Positions 1 to 6,206 of a stretch of 22,348 nt of DNA are shown one piece after another. The DNA is taken from positions 1 through 22,348 of the forward strand of contig JAGQRA010000579.1 of NCBI GenBank assembly GCA_020425885.1, written 5' to 3'. How positions within the stretch are numbered: position 1 is the first letter of the stretch; every line of letters begins with the position of its first letter. Below the pieces are notes generated by a model, which was given only the letters and a program-made list of their open reading frames with translations, made no database searches and had not been told where the DNA came from. The DNA comes from Planctomycetota bacterium. GTDB taxonomy: Bacteria > Planctomycetota > UBA1135 > UBA2386. A program made the position numbers and the translations under genes.

Positions 1-1512
1 CTGAGCGTCGCTTCGACGGCGGCCCCGAAGACCGCCGCTGAGGAAGGCGAGAACGTGACCACGACCGCGGCGGACGCCGAGGCCCTGGCCACCGCGGCGC
101 TGCCGGTGCCCCTCGGCGGCTACGGCCTCGCCGCGCTGCCCGAGCAGGAGACCCTCGCCATCATCGGCGCGACGCTGTGGACCGCCGACGGCCGCGGCAT
201 CATCGACAACGGCGCCGTGCTGATCCGCGACGGCAAGATCGTCTTCGCCGGCCCGACCGACAGCCTGCCGGCCCTGCCGGCCGGCACCGCCACCATCGAG
301 GCGCACGACAAGCACCTGACCCCGGGACTCATCGATTGTCACTCGCACACCGGCATCTCGGGCGGCATCAACGAGGGCGGGCAGGCGGTCACCGCCGAGG
401 TCCGGATCCATGACGTCATCGACCCCGATGACGTCAACTGGTATCGCCAGCTCGCCGGCGGCGTCACGACGGTCAACCAGCTGCACGGCTCGGCCAACGC
501 GATCGGCGGTCAGAGCTCGACCGTCAAGATCCGCTTCGGCGTCCGGCACCCCGACGAGATGCGGCTGCAGGGTGCGCCGGCCGGCATCAAGTGGGCGCTC
601 GGCGAGAACCCGCGCCGCGCCAACAGCCAACAGCCTTCGACGCGCTACCCCGGCACGCGCATGGGTGTCGAGGCCCTGATCCGCGACCGACTCGTCGCCG
701 CCGAAGCCTACGGCAGGAGCCAACGGGCCTACGCCGCGCTCTCGCCCCGCGACCGCACCACCGTGCTGCCGCCGCGGCGCGACCTCGAACTCGAGGCCAT
801 CGCCGAGATCATCGCCGGCACCCGACGCATCCACTGCCACAGCTACCGCCAGGACGAGATCTTCATGCTGTGCGGCATCGCCGCCGAGTACGGCTTCAAG
901 ATCGGCACCTTCCAGCACGTCCTCGAGGGCTACAAGGTCGCCGATGCCATCGCCAAGAACGCGATCGGCGCCTCGTCGTTCAGCGACTGGTGGGCCTACA
1001 AGTTCGAGGTCTACGACGCGATCCCGGAGAACGGCGCGATCATGCACGAGGCCTCGGTCTCGGTGTCGTTCAACAGCGACAGCAACGAACACGCCCGCCG
1101 GCTCAACACCGAGGCCGGCAAGGCGGTCAAGTACGGCCGCGTCGAGCCGGCCGCGGCGCTGTGTTTCGTGACCCGCAATCCGGCGGTGCAGCTCGGCATC
1201 TTCGATCGCACCGGCTCGCTGACCGCCGGCAAGGACGCCGACCTCGCGCTGTGGTCGAGCAACCCGCTCGAGTACGCCGCGCGCTGCGAGATCACCTGGG
1301 TCGACGGCCGTCGCATGTTCTCGCTGGCCCGCGACGCCGAGCTGCGGGCCGGCATCGCGCGCGAGCGCGCGCGCCTGCTGCAGAAGGCCGCGACCGCCGA
1401 CAAGGGCAAGGGCGACCGCGGCCGGTCCGGTGATTCCCGGCGCGATGCCTACTGGCGGGCCGAGTATCTCGACGCCGCCTACTGCTGCCGCACTCACGAA
1501 GGAGGCCGCTGA
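1..1512 (+). CDS. Amidohydrolase-superfamily protein, 5' end outside window
   Basis: Metal-dependent hydrolase of the imidazolonepropionase-like amidohydrolase group; the substrate is unknown. Numbering from the GTG at 55, the first metal motif is H96-S-H98 in PGLIDCHSHTG. Further conserved points are K179 in a KWALGENP segment, H260/H262, H288 in FQHVLEGY and D342 in SDSNEH, followed by the usual C-terminal AGKDADLALW strand, so the active site looks intact. The frame stays open to base 1 through an Ala/Thr-rich stretch. I therefore treat the gene as 5' truncated: a signal peptide or a whole N-terminal domain probably lies upstream. GTG at 55 has a GAAGG seven bases upstream and is the alternative start. 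Its stop overlaps the ATG of the next gene by one base, so the two are co-translated. Confidence 0.85.
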   Translation: MSVASTAAPKTAAEEGENVTTTAADAEALATAALPVPLGGYGLAALPEQETLAIIGATLWTADGRGIIDNGAVLIRDGKIVFAGPTDSLPALPAGTATIEAHDKHLTPGLIDCHSHTGISGGINEGGQAVTAEVRIHDVIDPDDVNWYRQLAGGVTTVNQLHGSANAIGGQSSTVKIRFGVRHPDEMRLQGAPAGIKWALGENPRRANSQQPSTRYPGTRMGVEALIRDRLVAAEAYGRSQRAYAALSPRDRTTVLPPRRDLELEAIAEIIAGTRRIHCHSYRQDEIFMLCGIAAEYGFKIGTFQHVLEGYKVADAIAKNAIGASSFSDWWAYKFEVYDAIPENGAIMHEASVSVSFNSDSNEHARRLNTEAGKAVKYGRVEPAAALCFVTRNPAVQLGIFDRTGSLTAGKDADLALWSSNPLEYAARCEITWVDGRRMFSLARDAELRAGIARERARLLQKAATADKGKGDRGRSGDSRRDAYWRAEYLDAAYCCRTHEGGR

Positions 1513-2846
1513 TGTTCACGTTCCGCATGACGACCTGCATCTTGCTCGTGGCCGCGACCGCCTGCGCCCAGGATCTCGTGCCCAAGGCGGCGCCCGGCAA
1601 AGAACCGGTCGTGCTGACCAACGCCGTCCTCCACACCGTCAGCGACGGCATCATCCTGCAAGGGACGATCTGGTTCGCCGATGGCGTGATCCGCGGCGTG
1701 CTGCCGAAGGGTTACACCATCGACGACCTGCCCGACTCGCCGCCGCCGCGGGTGATCGACCTCGAGGGCAAGCACGTCTATCCCGGACTGATCTCGGCGC
1801 ACACGACGCTGGGTCTCGTCGAGATCGGCATGGTGCGGCAGACGGTCGACAGCGATGAGCTCGGCGAACTGACGCCCGAGGCGATCGCCGCCGTCGCCGT
1901 CAATCCGGACACCACGGCCATCCCGGTCGCGCGCAGCAACGGCGTGCTGGCCGCCTGCGTGTTCCCGCAGCGCGGCCTCGTCCCCGGCCGCGCCTCGGTG
2001 ATCCAGCTCGACGGCTGGACCAACGCCGACCTCACGGTTCGCAAGGACGCCGGCCCGGTCGTGAGCTGGCCGTCGATGTCGTTCGGCGATCGCCCCCGCC
2101 GCCGCGGCGCGACGCAGCGCGACGAGGCCGACCCGAAGCAGCGCGCCCGCGAACAGCGGCAGGCCATCGCCGAGGCGTTCGTCCAGGCACGGGCCTGGCT
2201 CGACGCCCACGTCGCCGACCCGGGGATCGCCACCGACATCCGCCATCTCGCCCTGGTGCCGGCGCTGCGCGGCGAGGTCCCGGTCTTCGTGTTAGCCGAC
2301 GACCTCGAGCAGATCGAGTCGGCGGTGTTGTGGGCCACCGGCGCCGGACTGCACCCCATCATCGTCGGCGGCCGCGAAGCGGAGGCCTGTGCGCCGCTGC
2401 TGCGCGAACGCCACGTCGCCGTCATCGTCGATGGCGTCCACAAGCTGCCGCGGCGCGAGGACAGCGCCTACGACGAGGCGTTCACGCTGCCGGCCAGACT
2501 CGCCCGGCAGGGCATCGAGTTCTGCATCGCCACCGGCTCGGACTTCAGCAGCGACCGCAACCTGCCCTACCACGCGGCCACGGCGGCGGCGTTCGGCCTC
2601 ACCCCGCAGCAGGCGCTGGCCGCGATCACCCTCGACGCAGCCCGGATCCTCGGCGTCGGCGACCGACTCGGATCGCTGACGCAGGGCAAGGACGCGACCC
2701 TGTTCGTTACCGACGGCAGTCCACTCGAACTCGCCACCCGGATCGAGATGGCCTTCATCGCCGGGCGCCAGGTCGATCTGCGCAACAAGCAGACCGAGCT
2801 GGCCGCGAAGTACCGCGAGCGCTACCGCCAGCTGCGGGCGAAGTGA
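1512..2846 (+). CDS. Exported amidohydrolase-like protein with degraded metal motif
   Basis: 444 residues. The start is fixed by AAGGAGG at 1499-1505 and the TGATG overlap with the preceding gene. Residues 1-19 form a signal peptide (hydrophobic run ILLVAATACA). The fold is amidohydrolase: an N-terminal beta segment ending in VYPGLI, and a C-terminal GSDFSSDRNLP, AARILGVGDRLGSLTQGKDATLFV block. The usual PGLIDxHxH is replaced by P91-G-L-I-S-A-H97-T-T99, so the second metal histidine and the Asp are lost. The later position usually read as FVHAD is FVLADD. This matches a known group of amidohydrolase paralogues with degenerate N-terminal motifs that sit beside or are fused to an intact copy. 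It may be a non-catalytic partner of the upstream enzyme, or may bind metal differently. The pairing is inference. Confidence 0.85.
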   Translation: MFTFRMTTCILLVAATACAQDLVPKAAPGKEPVVLTNAVLHTVSDGIILQGTIWFADGVIRGVLPKGYTIDDLPDSPPPRVIDLEGKHVYPGLISAHTTLGLVEIGMVRQTVDSDELGELTPEAIAAVAVNPDTTAIPVARSNGVLAACVFPQRGLVPGRASVIQLDGWTNADLTVRKDAGPVVSWPSMSFGDRPRRRGATQRDEADPKQRAREQRQAIAEAFVQARAWLDAHVADPGIATDIRHLALVPALRGEVPVFVLADDLEQIESAVLWATGAGLHPIIVGGREAEACAPLLRERHVAVIVDGVHKLPRREDSAYDEAFTLPARLARQGIEFCIATGSDFSSDRNLPYHAATAAAFGLTPQQALAAITLDAARILGVGDRLGSLTQGKDATLFVTDGSPLELATRIEMAFIAGRQVDLRNKQTELAAKYRERYRQLRAK

Positions 2847-2867
2847 CCTGCAGCACGGCGCGCGCGT
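2790..2867 (+). repeat. Direct repeat copy A (amidohydrolase 3' end)
   Basis: The last 19 codons of the amidohydrolase and about 20 bases beyond its stop recur at 4101-4178. By hand alignment with no gaps, about 68 of 78 positions match, at a constant offset of 1311 bases. The copy includes the coding end, the TGA, the CCT after it and the downstream GCGCGCGCGT. Confidence 0.75.
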
Positions 2868-2946
2868 ACTGGCTGTGGTAGAGTCACCCGCGCCGTCGAC
2901 CTGCCCCAGAGCCAACGGCGACCGTTGATCCGGCATACCCACGGGC

Positions 2947-2952
2947 AAGGAG
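2947..2952 (+). promoter_or_regulatory. Shine-Dalgarno AAGGAG deciding the 2958 start
   Basis: AAGGAG ends five bases before the ATG at 2958. The same frame is open from a TTG at 2925, but that codon has no ribosome site. The ATG is therefore chosen. Confidence 0.7.
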
Positions 2953-2957
2953 ATCCC

Positions 2958-3980
2958 ATGGCTGATGACGACAAGAAGGCGGAAGCCGCCAAGAAGGCCG
3001 AAGCGAAGCCGGCGGAACTGGCCGCGGAGGTGCAGAAGCGGGCGCAGAGCCTGTGCGCGTCGATGAACAAGGCGTTCGATGCGGAGCGCAAGAAGACCGT
3101 CGATGCCGCCGTGGCAGCGCTGAAGAAGGCACTGGAGGACAAGGCCAAGAAGTCGGACAAGGGTGGCAAGCTGGACGAGAAGGATTTCGCCGAGAAGGCC
3201 GCCGCAATGAAGGCCAACATCCCGACCTTCAAGATGGCGCTGTCGGCGATGCGGGTCAGCGCCGACCAGCGCTCGGGCGAGGATCAGGCCTGGTACGCGA
3301 TCAAGAAGTGGTCGAAGACCTGCATTTCGGCGCATCTGCATCACGCCGCCATCCACGTCGAGGTGCAGGTGACGCGCGGCTCGAAGAACGCCACCATCGG
3401 GTTGAAGGACTACCTGACCTACTTCCCGGCCACCTTCAAGCCGACCGATCATCTCCACGGCGTCAGCTGGGGCGTGATGTCCTTTGCCACGTTCAAGGCG
3501 AACTGGATCAGCGGGCTCAAATCGGCGGTGCTGGCGGACGCGAGCGGGACGAAGCAGGGCTTCCAGAGCTTCGATCCCTGGCATGTGGAGCTGCCGTCCG
3601 AGAAGATGAAGGGCATCCCCGCCGGCAAGGAGACCGGACCGGCGCGGCCGGGATACTCCGACAAGGAGGTGTTGGCCTGCATCGACCACTATGCGGAATA
3701 CGCCGCCCATGTCGACGCGATCGAGGACGACAAGGAACGCAAGAACCACAAGAAGAACTCGTCCATCGAGAAGAACTACAAGAAGACCTTCAAGAACAAG
3801 TACAAGGCTCACAAGCAGAAGCTCGACGCGGCCAAGAAGAAGGTCGAGAAGGACGACAAGAAGAAGAAGGAGGTCGAGGCCGACATCGTCAAGAAGGTGA
3901 AGTCGATGAAGGGCCGGATGGACAAGACCTACGACGAGATCGTTGAGCTGAAGGAGTCCGGCGAGACAGCGGTGCCGTGA
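2958..3980 (+). CDS. Lysine-rich protein of unknown function, possible degenerate M15-like motif
   Basis: I do not recognise a family with certainty. The protein has 340 residues, about 59 of them Lys (17%), no signal peptide and no membrane segment. Residues 1-85 are Ala/Lys/Glu helical and 255-330 are a Lys-rich, probably coiled-coil tail. Between them lies a more globular part (about 105-250) with clustered His and aromatic residues. It contains T163-D-H165-L-H-G168-V-S-W and D206-P-W-H209-V-E-L. These resemble, in order, the SxHxxGxAxD and ExWH zinc motifs of VanY/M15 peptidases, but the last Asp of the first motif is Gly and the Glu of the second is Asp. The resemblance is weak and may be chance. 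Codon content (many AAG) differs from its neighbours, and the gene is bracketed by direct repeats. Confidence 0.8.
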   Translation: MADDDKKAEAAKKAEAKPAELAAEVQKRAQSLCASMNKAFDAERKKTVDAAVAALKKALEDKAKKSDKGGKLDEKDFAEKAAAMKANIPTFKMALSAMRVSADQRSGEDQAWYAIKKWSKTCISAHLHHAAIHVEVQVTRGSKNATIGLKDYLTYFPATFKPTDHLHGVSWGVMSFATFKANWISGLKSAVLADASGTKQGFQSFDPWHVELPSEKMKGIPAGKETGPARPGYSDKEVLACIDHYAEYAAHVDAIEDDKERKNHKKNSSIEKNYKKTFKNKYKAHKQKLDAAKKKVEKDDKKKKEVEADIVKKVKSMKGRMDKTYDEIVELKESGETAVP

Positions 3981-4006
3981 CTCCGCGCCTGCCCCCGAGC
4001 TTCCCC

Positions 4007-4030
4007 GCGACACCGGGTCCCGGACGTCGC
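4007..4030 (+). terminator. Candidate hairpin terminator between convergent genes
   Basis: GCGAC, CCGGG, T, CCCGG, AC and GTCGC form a two-part stem with a one- or two-base bulge. It begins 27 bases after the stop of the lysine-rich gene. There is no T-run, so it may be a Rho-aided or simple stem. It lies between convergent genes and could serve either direction. Confidence 0.35.
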
Positions 4031-4100
4031 CGTCCAAGCGCTGCACGAACGCCACTGCGCCGGCACGGACTCGCTGGCCATCAGCCCGCTTCGCCGATCG

Positions 4101-4178
4101 CAGGCCGAGCCGGCCGAGAGGTACCGTGAGCGCTACCTCCAGCTGCGGGCGAAGTGACCTTCAGCGGAGCGCGCGCGT
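4101..4178 (+). pseudogene. Duplicated remnant of amidohydrolase 3' end (repeat copy B)
   Basis: In the frame ending at the TGA 4154-4156, the sequence reads QAEPAERYRERYLQLRAK-stop. The end of the amidohydrolase reads KQTELAAKYRERYRQLRAK-stop. The match continues past the stop. Upstream of about 4100 the similarity fades, although an open frame continues with a fragment ALHERH that may or may not be homologous. No start codon or complete domain is present, so this is a decayed or partial copy, not a gene. Its right end overlaps the last codons of the GNAT gene on the other strand. The 180 bases at 3981-4160 hold only this remnant and the hairpin. Confidence 0.65.
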
Positions 4179-4631
4179 CATGAAGCAGCTGTTCGGATCG
4201 TCGACGTAGTCGGCGAACGGTCCGCACGGCTCGAAACCGAAGCGGCGGTACAGACCGCGCGCCGGCGCGAACTCCGGCTGCGAACCGGTCTCGAGGCTCA
4301 GCCGGTCGTAGCCCCGTTGCTGCGCCTCCTGCACGATGTGTTGCAGCATGCGCGCGGCGACACCCCGCCGCGTCCAGGCCGCGGCCGTACGCATCGACTT
4401 GATCTCGCCGTGGCGTGGGTCGAGCTCCTTGAGCGCGCCGCACCCAGCCAGCTCGGGGCCCGACCACGCCGTCCAGAACGTCAGCCCCGGCGCACGCAGC
4501 GCGTCGAGATCGAGCGCATGGATGCTCTCCGGCGGCGAGATCCGCGCCACGAACTCGAGGTGCTCGCGGAGCAACGCGGCGATTTCGGGACCGCGCAGGT
4601 CATCGACGCGGATCTCGAGGCGAAGAGACAT
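4161..4631 (-). CDS. GNAT-family N-acetyltransferase
   Basis: 156 residues, a normal length for a single-domain GNAT enzyme that transfers an acetyl group from acetyl-CoA to an amine. The acetyl-CoA loop is seen at residues 86-95 (TRRGVAARML), preceded by the beta-4 strand EIKSMRT. After it come LSLETG (112-116) and the aromatic motif ARGLYRRFGFEPCGPFADY (124-142), where Tyr128 is the likely general acid. The ending DPNSCFMTRAL is typical of the YsnE-like branch. The substrate cannot be told. The ATG at 4631 is the only sensible start, though no clear ribosome site precedes it. It converges on the lysine-rich gene and stands alone; its 3' end lies inside the repeat remnant. Confidence 0.85.
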   Translation of the reverse strand: MSLRLEIRVDDLRGPEIAALLREHLEFVARISPPESIHALDLDALRAPGLTFWTAWSGPELAGCGALKELDPRHGEIKSMRTAAAWTRRGVAARMLQHIVQEAQQRGYDRLSLETGSQPEFAPARGLYRRFGFEPCGPFADYVDDPNSCFMTRALR

Positions 4632-4712
4632 GGGCGCGCATGCTGCGCGGCGGGTTGTGGAGCGTCAATGGGCTCGGGAGTCGTAGGGAGTGCGGCGGGC
4701 TGGTCGAGTCGA

Positions 4713-6206
4713 TCACTGGATGGCTTCGAACGGACAGTTCGTCGTATGCATCTCGCCGCTGAGTGGATCGATGTCGAGACCCTGCATGCCGATCGTCATA
4801 CCTACGATCCACGGCAGGTTGGGGATCGTGACGGTGTAGGGCTGCGGTCCCCGACTCGGGTAGTTGAGGGCACCGAGAATGACCGACACGGCCGGGTCGA
4901 GGTAGATGCGTCCGATGCCCGGAAACAGCACGTTCGTTTCGCCGAGGCCGAGCGCCACCGTCATGACGTGGCCGGCCTGGGCGTAGAAGTCGACGGTGTA
5001 AGGCGCACCTCGCACCGGCGACGCGGTGGTGACCGCCTCGCGCACCGTGCTGCTGTAGACGATCTGCTGGCGGGTGAGCGGAGTCACCCCGAGGAACAGA
5101 TCCATGTCGCCGTCGAGATCGTAGTCGGCGACGAACGGGTAGCTGGACGTCGAGAGCTGACTGACCAGCAGAAGCAGAGGCGAGACGTCGACCATGCCGG
5201 TCGGCGTGTTCTCCCACAGCTGCGATGTGAAGTAGCCGGCTCCGAGATAGCAGTCGAGATCGCCGTCGCCGTCGAAGTCGATCACGGCATTCGCATGGCC
5301 AGACCAGTTCACTCCCTGGTTCGGCAGAAGCTGCGGCGCCGGGGTCAGCACCGAAGCATTGGCTGCCGCCAGATAGACCTGCTGCATGCCGACGTAGATC
5401 GCCAGCACATCGTCGTGCCCATCGCGGTCCATGTCGACGGCGAACAGGTCCTCGCAGTATCCGGTCGCGTTCTGCAGGATCGGCGTGAACACTCCCGTGC
5501 CGTCGTTCTGCAGCAGCTCGGTCGTGGAACCTCCGGCCATGACGTCGAGATCGCCGTCGAGATCGGCATCGAGCACCAGCAGGCAACGCGCCCAGATGCT
5601 GCTTACGATGCGCGTCGCGGTGACATCGGTGAAGTAGCCGGAACCGTCGTTCTCGTAGACCAGGAGGTTGGGATCGGAGCAGAGCAGCAGGTCCTGATCG
5701 CCATCCCGGTCGACATCGAAGAACACGGCGGACTGATTCACGAGTTGAACCGGCTGCGTCGGCTGTGACGGCAACCGCCCGACGCTCTCGGTGAAACCGC
5801 CGAGCCCGTCGCCCATCCAGAGCTGGTCGGGCCATGGCGCCGGCGGGCTTGCTTCTCCTCGCGACACGAAGATGTCGGTGTGACCGTCGCCGTCGACATC
5901 CGCTGCGGCGATGGGGTAGTTGTAAGTGATCCAAGGCGCGCCGACGGAGTTGAACGGTGGTGGATCCTGCCAGGCGCCGTTGCCGAAGATGCGCCGGTAG
6001 CTCATCGAGGGCGCTGGAGACGTGTTCATGGTCCAACCACCCAGGACGAACTCGCTGCAATCATCACCGTCGACATCCGCCTGCAACTCGCCGGTGGGGA
6101 ATGGCCAGATCTTCTTCGAGATGAAGGCCGGCACTTGAGATTGGCCCGAGGCGAGTTCGGCCGTGAAGCATGATAACGTCGACGCCAGTATCGACCGGGC
6201 GATCAT
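4713..6206 (-). CDS. Exported FG-GAP/VCBS-repeat protein with planctomycete-type C-terminal domain
   Basis: 497 residues. Residues 1-22 are a signal peptide (MIARSILASTLSCF, cleavage near ASGQS). Seven calcium-loop repeats of the DxDxDGxxD type start at about residues 44, 103, 164, 213, 258, 310 and 361, spaced 45-61 residues apart, which fits one seven-bladed integrin-like beta-propeller. Repeat 1 is the least regular (DVDGDDCSE). Residues about 395-497 form a separate beta domain ending in YTVTIPNLPWIVGMTIGMQG. From memory this resembles the C-terminal module of many planctomycete exoproteins. The start is fixed by an ATGA overlap with the upstream beta-helix gene and a GGGGGTGG-like ribosome site. 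A longer in-frame start at 6344 would lie inside that gene and is rejected. The likely role is an extracellular calcium-stabilised binding or structural protein; the ligand is unknown. Confidence 0.85.
   Translation of the reverse strand: MIARSILASTLSCFTAELASGQSQVPAFISKKIWPFPTGELQADVDGDDCSEFVLGGWTMNTSPAPSMSYRRIFGNGAWQDPPPFNSVGAPWITYNYPIAAADVDGDGHTDIFVSRGEASPPAPWPDQLWMGDGLGGFTESVGRLPSQPTQPVQLVNQSAVFFDVDRDGDQDLLLCSDPNLLVYENDGSGYFTDVTATRIVSSIWARCLLVLDADLDGDLDVMAGGSTTELLQNDGTGVFTPILQNATGYCEDLFAVDMDRDGHDDVLAIYVGMQQVYLAAANASVLTPAPQLLPNQGVNWSGHANAVIDFDGDGDLDCYLGAGYFTSQLWENTPTGMVDVSPLLLLVSQLSTSSYPFVADYDLDGDMDLFLGVTPLTRQQIVYSSTVREAVTTASPVRGAPYTVDFYAQAGHVMTVALGLGETNVLFPGIGRIYLDPAVSVILGALNYPSRGPQPYTVTIPNLPWIVGMTIGMQGLDIDPLSGEMHTTNCPFEAIQ

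Noticed and set aside
2292..4055. 587-codon minus-strand open frame
   Set aside because: Opposite strand of the amidohydrolase and lysine-rich genes. Its Leu-rich run is the complement of AAG lysine codons, not a real membrane protein.
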